A DNA stretch of 64,000 nt from Stichopus chloronotus. Lineage: Eukaryota; Echinodermata; Holothuroidea; Aspidochirotida; Stichopodidae. Shown here piece after piece: positions 54,521 through 64,000 of the stretch (its first letter is position 1; each line of letters begins with the position of its first letter). The stretch lies in the NCBI GenBank assembly GCA_021234535.1, contig CM037830.1:15617116-15681115 (forward strand). The letters run 5' to 3'. The notes under the pieces are model-generated. The model worked only from the letters and a program-made list of their open reading frames with translations. It searched no databases and was not told the origin of the DNA. A program made the position numbers and the translations under genes.

Positions 54521-56469
54521 TCGAATGTGATGCTTCTGATGTAAAGACTCTCATTACTTTTTTATTAATCAATCACGAAAGAACTATTACGACAAAATTC
54601 ACTTGCTAAAGGTTCAATATACATATTTCCCTACATTATATTATTTTGTGACACAAAAGAGAAGACAAGAAGTAACGAGCATTAACTTTGAAATTGTTGG
54701 TATTAATAAAGTGGCAAGTTTGGATGAAATTACTTGAATAAAAACCAACCTCCACTGAGAACACAAATAAGGACAAAGGATCTGATTCAGAATCAAAGAG
54801 AGGACTACTAAGAGAGAAATCGACTAAGACTGCCTCTGCATCACCCCCCCCCCCCTCCATTTGAAGCCTCAGCCATTTCTCCCTGTTTCATTACATTATG
54901 ACAGCAGTATGGGATCATACATAACATTCCTGGTCTGCTTTAAATATGACAAGTTTCCATAAGGTTGACAATAAATTATCTGTCAAAACTGCATTTTTTT
55001 ACTTCTACAATGATTTCACAAATGACCGAGGAGATGGCTGTATTTGTCAACAGCAACACTTGACACACTGGCGTATTGCCAAATAATAGTCTCCAATCAC
55101 ACCCACACATAGGTACACCGGTAAAAACTCTAAAAGAAGGATGTAATGTGCTTTTATACACCCTGCATAACTGACTTTACTATTGGGGAAATTGGTAAAT
55201 ACACGATAAAACAAAAAAAGAAAAAAGAAACAATAGACAGTATCAAAACATAATACTTATTTAAGTCCCCTTTATTGCCATCTTACCTCAGAGGACCACG
55301 TCAGTGAAATGTTCACTGTCAAACAAGGACGTGCGTGATGTCTACCGGTCACCCGAGCAAAGTTTGCAAAATACACACCAAATCAGACAAAATCCACCTC
55401 AAATGTGAACCACTTTAGATCCTAAGATCTTCAGTTACACCAACCTTCAACAGTAGTTACGCCACACACACCGTTATTATGTCTGTCAACTTCCACATTT
55501 GCAGGTGTGCACATAGTTGGATGATGTGTACCATTCCAAAGGTCCCATACACGACACGATCATGGCCATATCCAGCAGTGCTTTTGTGGTTCTTTTTCTG
55601 TGGTTCTTTTTCAAGTGAAGAGCATCATTAACAGAATAGATTAAAGTGCTCTTATCAAAGGCTTTCTAAATCACTATAACAAAAAAAAAACTGGTCGGAT
55701 AATCTGCAACTGGCAAAGATGCATTTTGTTATTTATAATTTCTTTGTTACGTTTTCCTGTTAAAGGAAGAGCAGCATTTAGAGTTGAATACAAATCACAT
55801 CTATTTTTTCTTGATTTTTGATAGTATTTATAGTAAACCTTTAGTACAAAAAAAAAAGTTCAATAAAAGCAATAACTCTTCTATTACTTAGAAGACGACC
55901 TGTTTTGAACATTATGAAAACAACAACAAAAACAGACATTGACTGAGTACAATAAATATCAAAATTTCACTTGCATCATTACTTTGATAATGATAGATGA
56001 CTCATAAAAAAAAAAAAAAACCAGACAAAATTTGAAATGAGGATAAAAAAGTCCAAAGTTTGAAAATTTGACAGAAAGACATAAATATCGTATTTGTTTT
56101 TGTACTTTGTACCAAGGGTTATCAGAGCACAGAGAATCCCAAGCACGACGAAACATCGCGACTCTTAGACGTGGCAGGCCCGGTGTACGCAGCATATGGA
56201 GTGTTAAAGGTGCCTTTCATTCATTGGCAGTTTCATCAAAGTACTGCTACCTTGAAAGAAAAATATAACAAAATAAAAATTGTAACTGATCAATAATCTC
56301 AAAGTTAATTAAATGTATAGACCGACAGGCCTGTTGATCATTGTTATCATTACTCTTACAACTAAAAGAGTAGAACATAATCCAATACGTCAGAGAATAA
56401 GTTTAGCGAAAGTCCCAGAGTCTTCTGTACCATGGCTATTCCCTAGTGCTAGAAAAGAAGGAAAATCTA

Positions 56470-56600
56470 AGCCACCATCTAAGCGGACAGCAGCAATAAG
56501 TTGGCACGTAGTGTACATGAAAAAATTTTCAATTCGCAAACTTCCCACATGGCCTGAAATGGCACTTCCCCATTGTTCACGGCTGTATGTTTAGAGTTGT
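56470..56600 (+). repeat. Dispersed repeat, second copy
   Basis: Counterpart of 45120-45300; CATGGCCTGAAATGGC and the flanking blocks are shared in order. Confidence 0.55.
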
Positions 56601-58239
56601 GAAATTAAGATGTTGGGAATGAATTCATCTCTGAAAATTTGTGTATGAACAAATTTTCCCAGAGGTATTTTTTTTTTAAAACTTTGTTGGGAGTGTGTAC
56701 TTGACGACAATCAGAATGGGGGAATATTCAACGTCCGATGATGTGTGAGCCCAAATGGATGACGCGTGCTCAAAAGCCGGACTATCCAGTGGGAAACCGG
56801 ACTATAAACCATCCTAATCTGAGGTGCTTAGAAATTAGTAGAGGGTGACAATATTTTGTTGGATGGTTGTTCTTCAGAAAGCCTATTCAGATTAGGACTT
56901 AATGAGATGTTGAATAAGGAAGAATATCTGACTTTATTTAGAATAACTACAAAATAAATAACACATGTTGATAATGACTGCACTGTTTATATCAACTCAA
57001 TGTATGTCCTTGGTACACCAACCTAGCGATTAATAGGTTTATTCAGTGTACCCAACACATTGCTTTTGGTAGGATGATTTCACTTTGAACAGAACAGCCA
57101 CATTTTGCATATTAGTTTTCCATTGGACTACCAACTAAAATTAAAATGAAACTACGTGTCAACACTGGAGATGGTTATTATTATTATCATCACAAAACAT
57201 CAGGTATTTATAAATACAGAAATCACTAGTTATTTTAATGAAGCACAGGTGTTTATTTCTGGAATAAACGTGAAACTGTTACCCAATGTGAATAATCCAC
57301 TTTCATGTACACTTTATTTAATGACACATCTGGTAATTTGCAGACATGCAGAAACACTAGCCATTACTTGCAATGAATACTGATTACCATACATCCATAA
57401 AGGAACCCATGAAACATCTGAGACAACCATTACACATAAGAAGCACAAGCCGCTTGTTAGAATAGCATCAACACTCACATGTCATAAAAAAATAATGGCA
57501 TCTTTTAACTTCCGACACACAAATATTTACAGAGTACAAATGTTTCCCATTCAAAGTTGTAAGGAATGAGGAATGATGCTGTGGACTGATTAATCATAAA
57601 CTGTGGACATCCTATAATCTTGTATTTTGTACCTGAAGGAATGTAAACTACATTACTGTCGCCAGAATAATGAAAGGTTAATCAACTCAGCACCATGTAT
57701 TAATGGTAGGATCATGCATGATTGAAGGAAGGGCTAATGCCAGCAATGTACGAGGGCGTAGCGTGAGTGCATCCCGTGGCAGCATTAACCAACCAAGAGT
57801 GTATTATCCTACTATTAATACACAGTCCAAAGTTGATTAACCTTGTTCATACAAGAAAAATGGGATTTTGGTGAGACAGACTAAAACAAACGAAAATAAC
57901 CATATTTTTGGAAACCCTGAGAAAATGTGAAGAGAATGTGAACACAACATGTCAACAATGTCCATTGCGTGATACACAAAGTAACTTTTTAACAAAATGG
58001 ATAACAACAACATAGAAACAATATGGCATACGCATGCTTTAATTAGTTTGCAATTACACACAATGTTATGGGGGCTTGACTCACTGTGTACGGACCCTTT
58101 GCCTTTGACTATGAGAGTTTAATGCAATTTTTTTTAATTTTACAAGGTCCAACAAAGAAGAAGGATTGTACATGGCCAAGAGGTTACTGTGAAACATATC
58201 ATATCAAACATGTCATATCAGTCTATGGCTGGTTTATCG

Positions 58240-58287
58240 TAACTCATGTCACGCCCTTATATTTACATAAGGGCATGACATGAGTTA
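58240..58287. repeat. 21-bp-arm inverted repeat (foldback)
   Basis: TAACTCATGTCACGCCCTTA and its near-exact inverse (one mismatch) are separated by ATTTAC. It lies about 760 bp downstream of the ADAMTS stop codon and could be in its 3' UTR. Confidence 0.9.
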
Positions 58288-58357
58288 ATAATATCAATCT
58301 GGCTGTTGTATGGAGCCAATGCGAGATGGCGATTGATTTCATTACTCCTCTTTATGA

Positions 58358-58366
58358 TTTTATTGC
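58358..58366 (-). terminator. Candidate polyadenylation hexamer for the ADAMTS gene
   Basis: Minus-strand GCAATAAAATC lies about 680 bp past the stop codon. AATAAA is common in such AT-rich sequence, so this is only the most obvious candidate. Confidence 0.25.
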
Positions 58367-59042
58367 ACAATCAATTGTTTTGGACTTCTCTGTAGAATCA
58401 ACAAACTAGAAATGCTTATTCTGGTGGGGGCCACATCAAAGTTCGAGCATTTCTTCTTTGTTGATTTTACACGGTAGAATAAGCTTTTGCGCAACACAGT
58501 TCTGAAATTTTGAGAGGTAAGATTACCATCAGGATAACTACCACTCACATTATCACTGTGTAGTAACATATATGCATTTAGGACTAAGGATTTATTTACA
58601 TTTATATTCACTTTTCAAGTAGCCCCTAGGCTGGGCCCTAGTCTACGAACCTTGAAATCGAATCTTATTTCACTATCACTAGTATTATCCATTGTTGTAT
58701 GTAAGATAGTTATTGTTTGTTGTAGATAGTTATTGTTTGTAGGATAGCTATTGATTCTTCCCATAGACTACAAACACTGTTGATCTACAGTTTCATTATA
58801 TTCATCCGCTGGTGATTTTACTCTCAACTTTATCCCGGTCTATCCTCGTGGTTCAGATAAACCACAGTCATCTGGCCTAAATGGGCCAATAGGGGGTTGA
58901 GGATTCTTCCCAAGTATGTATGAAAATTACTTGAATGATGCAATAATGTGAAACATAAGAAAACATGTTAACAATACAGAGTAAATGCAATTAGAAGCGA
59001 CATATAAATAATGAGAATGGAAAATCTCTTACCTGAGGGATG

Positions 59043-59138
59043 TCATAAAACATCTAATGGAAGTACTTTGCCTTTTAATCTAGATGGCAAGCAAACACCA
59101 CAATAACCACCACAGTGACCTCGTACCATCTGATTGGA
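59043..59138 (-). CDS. ADAMTS9: ADAMTS9/20-like exon e: GON end and stop codon
   Basis: It encodes [20 protein letters not shown] then [11 protein letters not shown] and TGA. The CGGxCGxC cluster and a hydrophobic C-terminus close the GON domain. The acceptor is CATTCTAG. Vertebrate proteins have a few more residues before the cluster. Confidence 0.94.
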   Translation of the reverse strand, partial: SNQMVRGHCGGYCGVCLPSRLKGKVLPLDVL

Positions 59139-62100
59139 CTAGAATGAAGGAAAATTAAAGAGATATGTTACGTGAAACACTTGAAGAAATTCATCAGATG
59201 GAAGAAATTAATGGGGAAAAAAAATGTTCATGGTATTCTTGCCTTACAAGAAAGTACTTGCATCACAGACTTAAAAAAAAACCCTACCAGCTAAACCATA
59301 AAAAGACTGAAATGTAAGTTTGATATTCTTTGGTAGTGTCACTACAAACAAGTGAAAAAATTGACATAGTCTTTTTCAATTTCATTTCCCAACACTTCAT
59401 CATTTTGATCCTCCTCTGGTATCAAGTGCAGTACATGAAGAAATGTGTCTGCATTGACTGCAAAAAAAAAACATTGCTCACTTAGGGTTTAATGTTTAAA
59501 TCAAAACAATTCAGTGCTGTGAGGCATATTCCACTGGTCTGAGTTTTTCTACTATTTTTTTCTGATGAAGTTGTTTATGTTCTTAAGAAAGCTGATGGTA
59601 GATCCTTACTACCATAGACAACCAAGATTCAGGTGCATGACTAGCTCTACACATCAAAACTGTACTTTGATTTACCCCAACGAAACTAAAATTCATCTCA
59701 AGAGACAGGACATTACGATAACTAATGAAGCAAACACAGTGATGGTAGGGGCAGTGCAGTGTGGCATACCTCTGCAGTATCTATTACTTTCGATACGGCG
59801 TAACCCTGTGTGGTCCATTCAGCCTCCGAACTGACTGTAAACCCTGTATCCCTAAGGTTGATTCTGAAGTTTCCTTGAGGGCAGTCGACTGCGCTGTAGC
59901 AGTCTCCTGCTGTGGCGAATGGCACGAAAACTCCACCACGCACTCTGGCGAAAGTACTGTCCGTGGCTGTGGGGATATGAACACAGGGAGTCTCAATGTC
60001 AAACTGTTCGTCTGTCCACTATTTAGGCAGCTAGAAAGTTAATGTGCCTTTACCGCTAGCTAACGCAGATCAAACGTGAATCTCAGATGAGGATTCACCA
60101 CTGTCGCAAATAGCTTAATAACTACATGTATTACACTCTGTCTATGATCAAAACCTTATGGATGAAAGGCAGTGCCAATCCTTTCCCCGGGACCACTGAA
60201 TTTGCTGGTCATCTTGGTTATCCCTGTTCCATTTGGTGTTAATTTTAGAGGTTTATTAAAGTTTTATCTCATAATGAAAATTCCAACAAGATTCACCAGC
60301 CTACTAGTTAAGGATTAGAGGTTTATCAAAAATTATGTCGTGCTGAAAATTCCATCTAGATTCACAAGCCTAATAGTTACCAGCAGCTGTGTGAGTTGGT
60401 CTAAGCTCTGAGCTATATATAGCAGATCGTAAACTATCATTTTCTTATTCAATAAAGTCTCAAAAGTTGATTGGGACTGCATGTAACGTGTACATCTGTG
60501 ACGGATCAACTGTGTTATCAAAGCCAGTCTTTGATATCATTGCCGAAACATTATCACACTAAATTGCAGTTCTGTGTGAATCTGGGACAGTGAGGGAGAA
60601 CTTGGAACACCCTACACATTACTCTCCTTGCCTGTGGACCAAACTGAACCATTGGGTTATGGCTGAAATAAGTTAAAACTTAATTCTGTTTCACCAACTT
60701 TCTTACCCTATAGATTTAAGAAACTACTTGATGTCTTGACACTCCCTGGGAGGCCACCGTATCATTTGATTGACACTGTTTTAGAACAATTAATCATGGG
60801 CACAGTTAATGTAAAACTCAACCTACAATTGAAACTTGAAAGTAATTATGTTTCTTTTTTATTCATCACCAACCAAAAGTGCAGCTTCGACAGTCACGCA
60901 ATCGCATCATCAAAACGATGAAACTGCTGACCGACTAGCCTGTCCAATACACAGACTACTCCAGCAAGAATGACTTTATACTGATGATTTGTTAACTATT
61001 TATATTTAGTTACACTTTTGACAACACTGGAAGCTGCTGGCCCAGTCAGTGTGTTACACGTGCTGAAGATGGTGATTAGAATTATATGTTACAAATCATG
61101 GGATGTAACTTTACCTTAGTTTGAAAATAATCAAATTTCTGCTCTTTGAACCACCACAATTAGGCCTAACTGCTTGAACAAACTCACACCTGCGTCTTCA
61201 TGATAACAAAAAACCAGATGGAAACGACATGGCATGGAAAGACTTCCTGACAAGTAAAGAAATTACTTCACACAAAAAGACTCGCTGATGTTTTCTGAGC
61301 TTATGAGGAGTTCCTTTCACTTATCATAACTCACTTTACAGTAACTTAATGAAGATGAAATAAGTTGAACTTCTCAGGTTACTATCAGCTGCCAGTCTCA
61401 TGTGATATATGAGAAGACTGTGATTATAAATTCAAATTAATGGCATCATTTTCTGTGTATTCTTTCAGAAGAAGTGATCCCATGTACATTCTTCACACCA
61501 GCTATCCCAAATAACAGACAGAACGACCAAATATGGCTACATCACCACACCAGCCAACCCAGAAAATGAAACGATCCGCACGTCAAGTGCAGGAAAATAT
61601 TTTCACAAAGCAGGACTTACTGATTATTTCTAAACTAGTTATATTTAGTCGCACTTTTGAGAACATTGTAAGGCCGGCCTCTTGATGGCCTGCATCGGTG
61701 CAGGCACACGAGTCATTTCTTCTCCCTCCGTATGGACATTGCAAAGGTGCGAGCAATCTGTTCAAGAAAAATAGTTCACACCAACAAATTTATTTACTCA
61801 TTTATGTTTTCAAGGGATGATTAAGTTGATGATTTCATGCAATTTCTTTCCTTCCAGCTGCTCGAGTTCCAAATTCACGAACATGTCTGAGGAGGACATA
61901 GAACATGTTAAGTTATAGGTCATATACAGATCTTGGAATTCAAAATATGTATGTTCTTAATAATAACTAAATTCACATCTAGGTTTAAATACCAAAAGAT
62001 AGATACTTTAACTAAGACTCCCCTCGTCCCCCCTCCTCTCAGCATCCACAGTCCCTAACGTAATAAGTGAAACATGGTCACAGAATTCTTGCCAACTAGC

Positions 62101-63712
62101 AAAAATGCAATTTCAAAACTTTCCAAATACCCCCCCTCCTCTCACAACTACAGTCAAAACAGTCTACAAAATGCTGCATAGTCTGAGGAACTGTTACAAA
62201 AATAGTCACCTTTTGGAATAAATTTCAGAAAAGTTTTCAACATCGTCTGGAAGAGTAAGGAATTCCTGAGGATTTGAACTGGTCATCTGATGACAGTATA
62301 TATTGATGAACTGCCCCTTGATTAGGAGTCTGTATTCGCCGTCCTCTCTTATGTTACCCAATTGTTGAAGGTCTTTGCAACTTGACTGTTGGCCTATTGT
62401 AAACAAGAACAAACGAAAGGATGCGTTAGAGAGGGCAAAGGGGAATGCAAATCAGATCCCAAAAGAGAGACTGACAAAAACAAAATCTTAAATTTGCACC
62501 TTAAACTGAGTGTAATGACAATGGACATTATGCCATGAATCTTATGATTGTTGTAAAGAATCTATCACCTTATCAATTTATACAAAGTTACAACAACACA
62601 CACACTCCAAGTAGACCGGTGTCCTCAAATGTTTCTATCGATCACTTTACCCATACTTCAAGAAGAAATGAAAGTCCCAAATATGCTACATACTGTATGT
62701 TAAAGAGTTTTCATAAAAGATGGACATCTGAAGAAAGCCTTTTGATGGTCATCTTCTTTAAAAGGCCTGTAATATTTGTTTGAACTCCAAAATGAACATT
62801 TGTTGAAATACAGTGAATTCACTGGACACAAACTGTATGGTGAATTCACAGAATATGAACAATATAAAATACCATGTATAAAATTCACAGAGCATGAACA
62901 CGCAAAGTGGTTAATTCACAAAGTATGAACAATTTACACTACAGTGAATTCACAAAGTATGGGACATGCAATATAGTTAATTGGCAACATATGAACAGTA
63001 TATCAATATAGTGAATTCACAGAGAATTAACATGAGATACTGTTACTTCTGAGAGCGTGAACGATATTGCAGTGTAGTGAATTCACAGAGTATGAACAGT
63101 ATGCAATACAGTGAATTCACAGAGTACAGACAGAATGCAATACAGTGAATTCACCGCGTATGGACTATATGCAATATACTGAATCACAAACTATGAACAA
63201 TTTACACTATAGTGAATTCACAGAGTATGAACATGCAATATGACTGATTCACAAAGTATGAACAGTGTATCAATATAAAGACTTCACAGAGAATTCACAA
63301 GAAACACAATTGATTCACAGTGCGAACAATATATCAGTTAAGTGAATTCACAGAGTATGAACAATATGCAACAAAAGAAATTAACAGAATTTATGAATAA
63401 TATACAGTCTTATTTCACAGAGTTTAAAGGATATGCGACAGAAATGCATGGTAATTCTGAATCTATACAAAATTGTCCTTGATATAAAAACTACAAGTTC
63501 TTTCATTAAGTTACACTTATACTTTTTTCTTCCTTTTCCTGTTGCAGAGGAGAGTTATGAAGAAAAGACTCACATGGTCTTAGATTGCAGTCCCTTCTAG
63601 AGATGGGTTTTATGGCTGGTACTTGACATCTATCTTCTGGTATCTGAGCACCGTACCTATCTTGGCACTGGACTTGACGTATCTGGGTCCCAAGACCACA
63701 TGTGGCAGAGCA
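59043..63712 (-). CDS. ADAMTS9: ADAMTS9/20-like (GON-1 type) metalloprotease, C-terminal exons
   Basis: Secreted ADAMTS9/20/GON-1 proteases cleave matrix proteoglycans and steer cell migration. Exons on the minus strand: 63574-63712, 62210-62393, 61621-61757, 59770-59966, 59043-59138. All are GT-AG with matching phases and encode 250 residues plus TGA. Residues 1-47 form a thrombospondin type-1 repeat ([16 protein letters not shown], ending CNLRPC). The rest is a complete GON domain, which among ADAMTS proteases marks the ADAMTS9/20 branch: [87 protein letters not shown]. The protease, disintegrin and remaining TSP repeats lie off the right edge. Vertebrate ADAMTS9 and ADAMTS20 are paralogues, so an invertebrate gene would be orthologous to both. 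The symbol marks the family branch. Confidence 0.92.
59770..59966 (-). CDS. ADAMTS9: ADAMTS9/20-like exon d: GON core
   Basis: It encodes [20 protein letters not shown], then [18 protein letters not shown], then [15 protein letters not shown]. The [15 protein letters not shown] signature is very conserved in GON domains. The acceptor is CCCCACAG and the donor GAG/GTATGC. Confidence 0.95.
60247..60380. repeat. Two ~70-bp diverged tandem copies
   Basis: AGAGGTTTAT(T/C)AAA, GAAAATTCCA, AGATTCAC(C/A)AGCCTA and TAGTTA recur in order, starting at 60247 and 60317, in the intron between exons c and d. Confidence 0.85.
60982..61043 (-). pseudogene. Decayed duplicate of ADAMTS exon c end
   Basis: Positions 60982-61043 align with 61621-61680 at most bases, including TATATTTAGT and CACTTTTGA, across the exon c donor. 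The matching frame contains a TAG, and the donor has become GTATAAAG. It reads as a dead tandem copy of the exon's 3' half. Confidence 0.7.
61621..61757 (-). CDS. ADAMTS9: ADAMTS9/20-like exon c: GON domain middle
   Basis: It encodes [20 protein letters not shown], then [19 protein letters not shown]. The acceptor is CTTGAACAG and the donor ATCA/GTAAGT. A decayed relative of this exon lies at 60982-61043. Confidence 0.93.
62210..62393 (-). CDS. ADAMTS9: ADAMTS9/20-like exon b: GON domain start
   Basis: It encodes [20 protein letters not shown], then [14 protein letters not shown], then [18 protein letters not shown]. The DGEY and IYCxxM blocks are GON hallmarks. The split Cys codon joins exon a exactly. 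Confidence 0.94.
62795..63430. repeat. ~43-bp minisatellite (GTGAATTCACAGAGTATGAA)
   Basis: About 14 degenerate units of GTGAATTCACAGAGTATGAA followed by CANTATGCAATATA fill the intron between the TSP1 exon and the first GON exon. Many units keep GTGAATTCAC, a 10-bp palindrome. Confidence 0.92.
63574..63712 (-). CDS. ADAMTS9: ADAMTS9/20-like exon a: thrombospondin type-1 repeat
   Basis: It encodes [20 protein letters not shown] through [20 protein letters not shown]. The cysteine pattern is that of ADAMTS TSP1 repeats. The WxxGxW start would be on the preceding exon, outside the window. The acceptor is TCAAACAG and the donor CCAT/GTGAGT. Confidence 0.93.
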
Positions 63713-64000
63713 CTGTTTGAAATGAATGATCTCAAATTAATATCATTGAACGTGATATCGCAAAGATACTACTTTGTTGAAAACAGGAATAATTTATACA
63801 AGAATTGAATTAGACATTAACGGCCCACACATGAAGGTGCTGATTTTAGTAATTGACTACTTAATATTGGGAACACTTTGGGAGTCCAATTCAATGCACC
63901 TAAATTCTAAGCTTTGGTTTCTAAACTACAAAAACTTAACTTCATCTGAGACAAAATATTTACAAACCATGATTTCTTCCAGAATTGTGGTGATTTACCT

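Larger units (their letters stand above)
46729..58239. other. Long stretch without recognised gene; part may be ADAMTS 3' UTR
   Basis: AT-rich, mostly unique-looking sequence. The frames present (for example 54077-54493 on the minus strand) lack similarity and codon structure. Several homopolymer runs, a foldback at 54482-54520 and a repeat copy at 56470-56600 are the only structure seen. Confidence 0.5.

Overview
This is a gene-poor, AT-rich, repeat-dense stretch of an animal nuclear genome. Genes are split by GT-AG introns, coding exons are 50-210 bp, and microsatellites and transposon remains are abundant. An invertebrate deuterostome, perhaps an echinoderm, is my best guess from protein similarity and repeat style. 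That is inference; no species can be read directly.

Two genuine genes are present, both on the minus strand and both cut by the window edges. At the left (611-13522) lies most of RTCB, the catalytic subunit of the tRNA-splicing and XBP1 RNA ligase. About 363 of roughly 505 residues are encoded in nine well-supported exons plus a probable tiny first exon. The 3' exons lie off the left edge. The last visible exon ends at a sequence that matches a minor-spliceosome (U12) AT-AC 5' splice site. RTCB's 6.6-kb intron 7 carries a decayed hAT (ZBED-type) transposase gene in the opposite orientation, with its own intron. At the right (59043-63712) are the last five exons of an ADAMTS9/ADAMTS20 (GON-1-like) metalloprotease: one thrombospondin type-1 repeat and the whole C-terminal GON domain, down to the stop codon.

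The roughly 45 kb between the genes is noncoding. From left to right it holds: a series of about 200-bp repeats carrying CRE palindromes (19.8-21.7 kb); a CA tract and an inverted copy of a dispersed repeat (22.4-22.8 kb); a dimeric 145-bp repeat carrying direct-repeat hormone-receptor-like sites (26.55-27.34 kb); a nearly identical array of 1060-bp units (28.08-33.65 kb), each with a 64-bp hairpin; a 5'-truncated non-LTR retrotransposon (35.9-37.6 kb, minus); a TA tract and about 150-bp repeats (40.0-40.8 kb); and a two-type repeat with 14-bp palindromes (40.9-43.2 kb). From 46 to 59 kb I see little beyond short foldbacks, which could partly be ADAMTS 3' UTR.

The two genes act in unrelated processes (RNA ligation in the nucleus and cytoplasm; extracellular matrix proteolysis). 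There is no operon-like relationship. The most unusual structure is the 1060-bp array.
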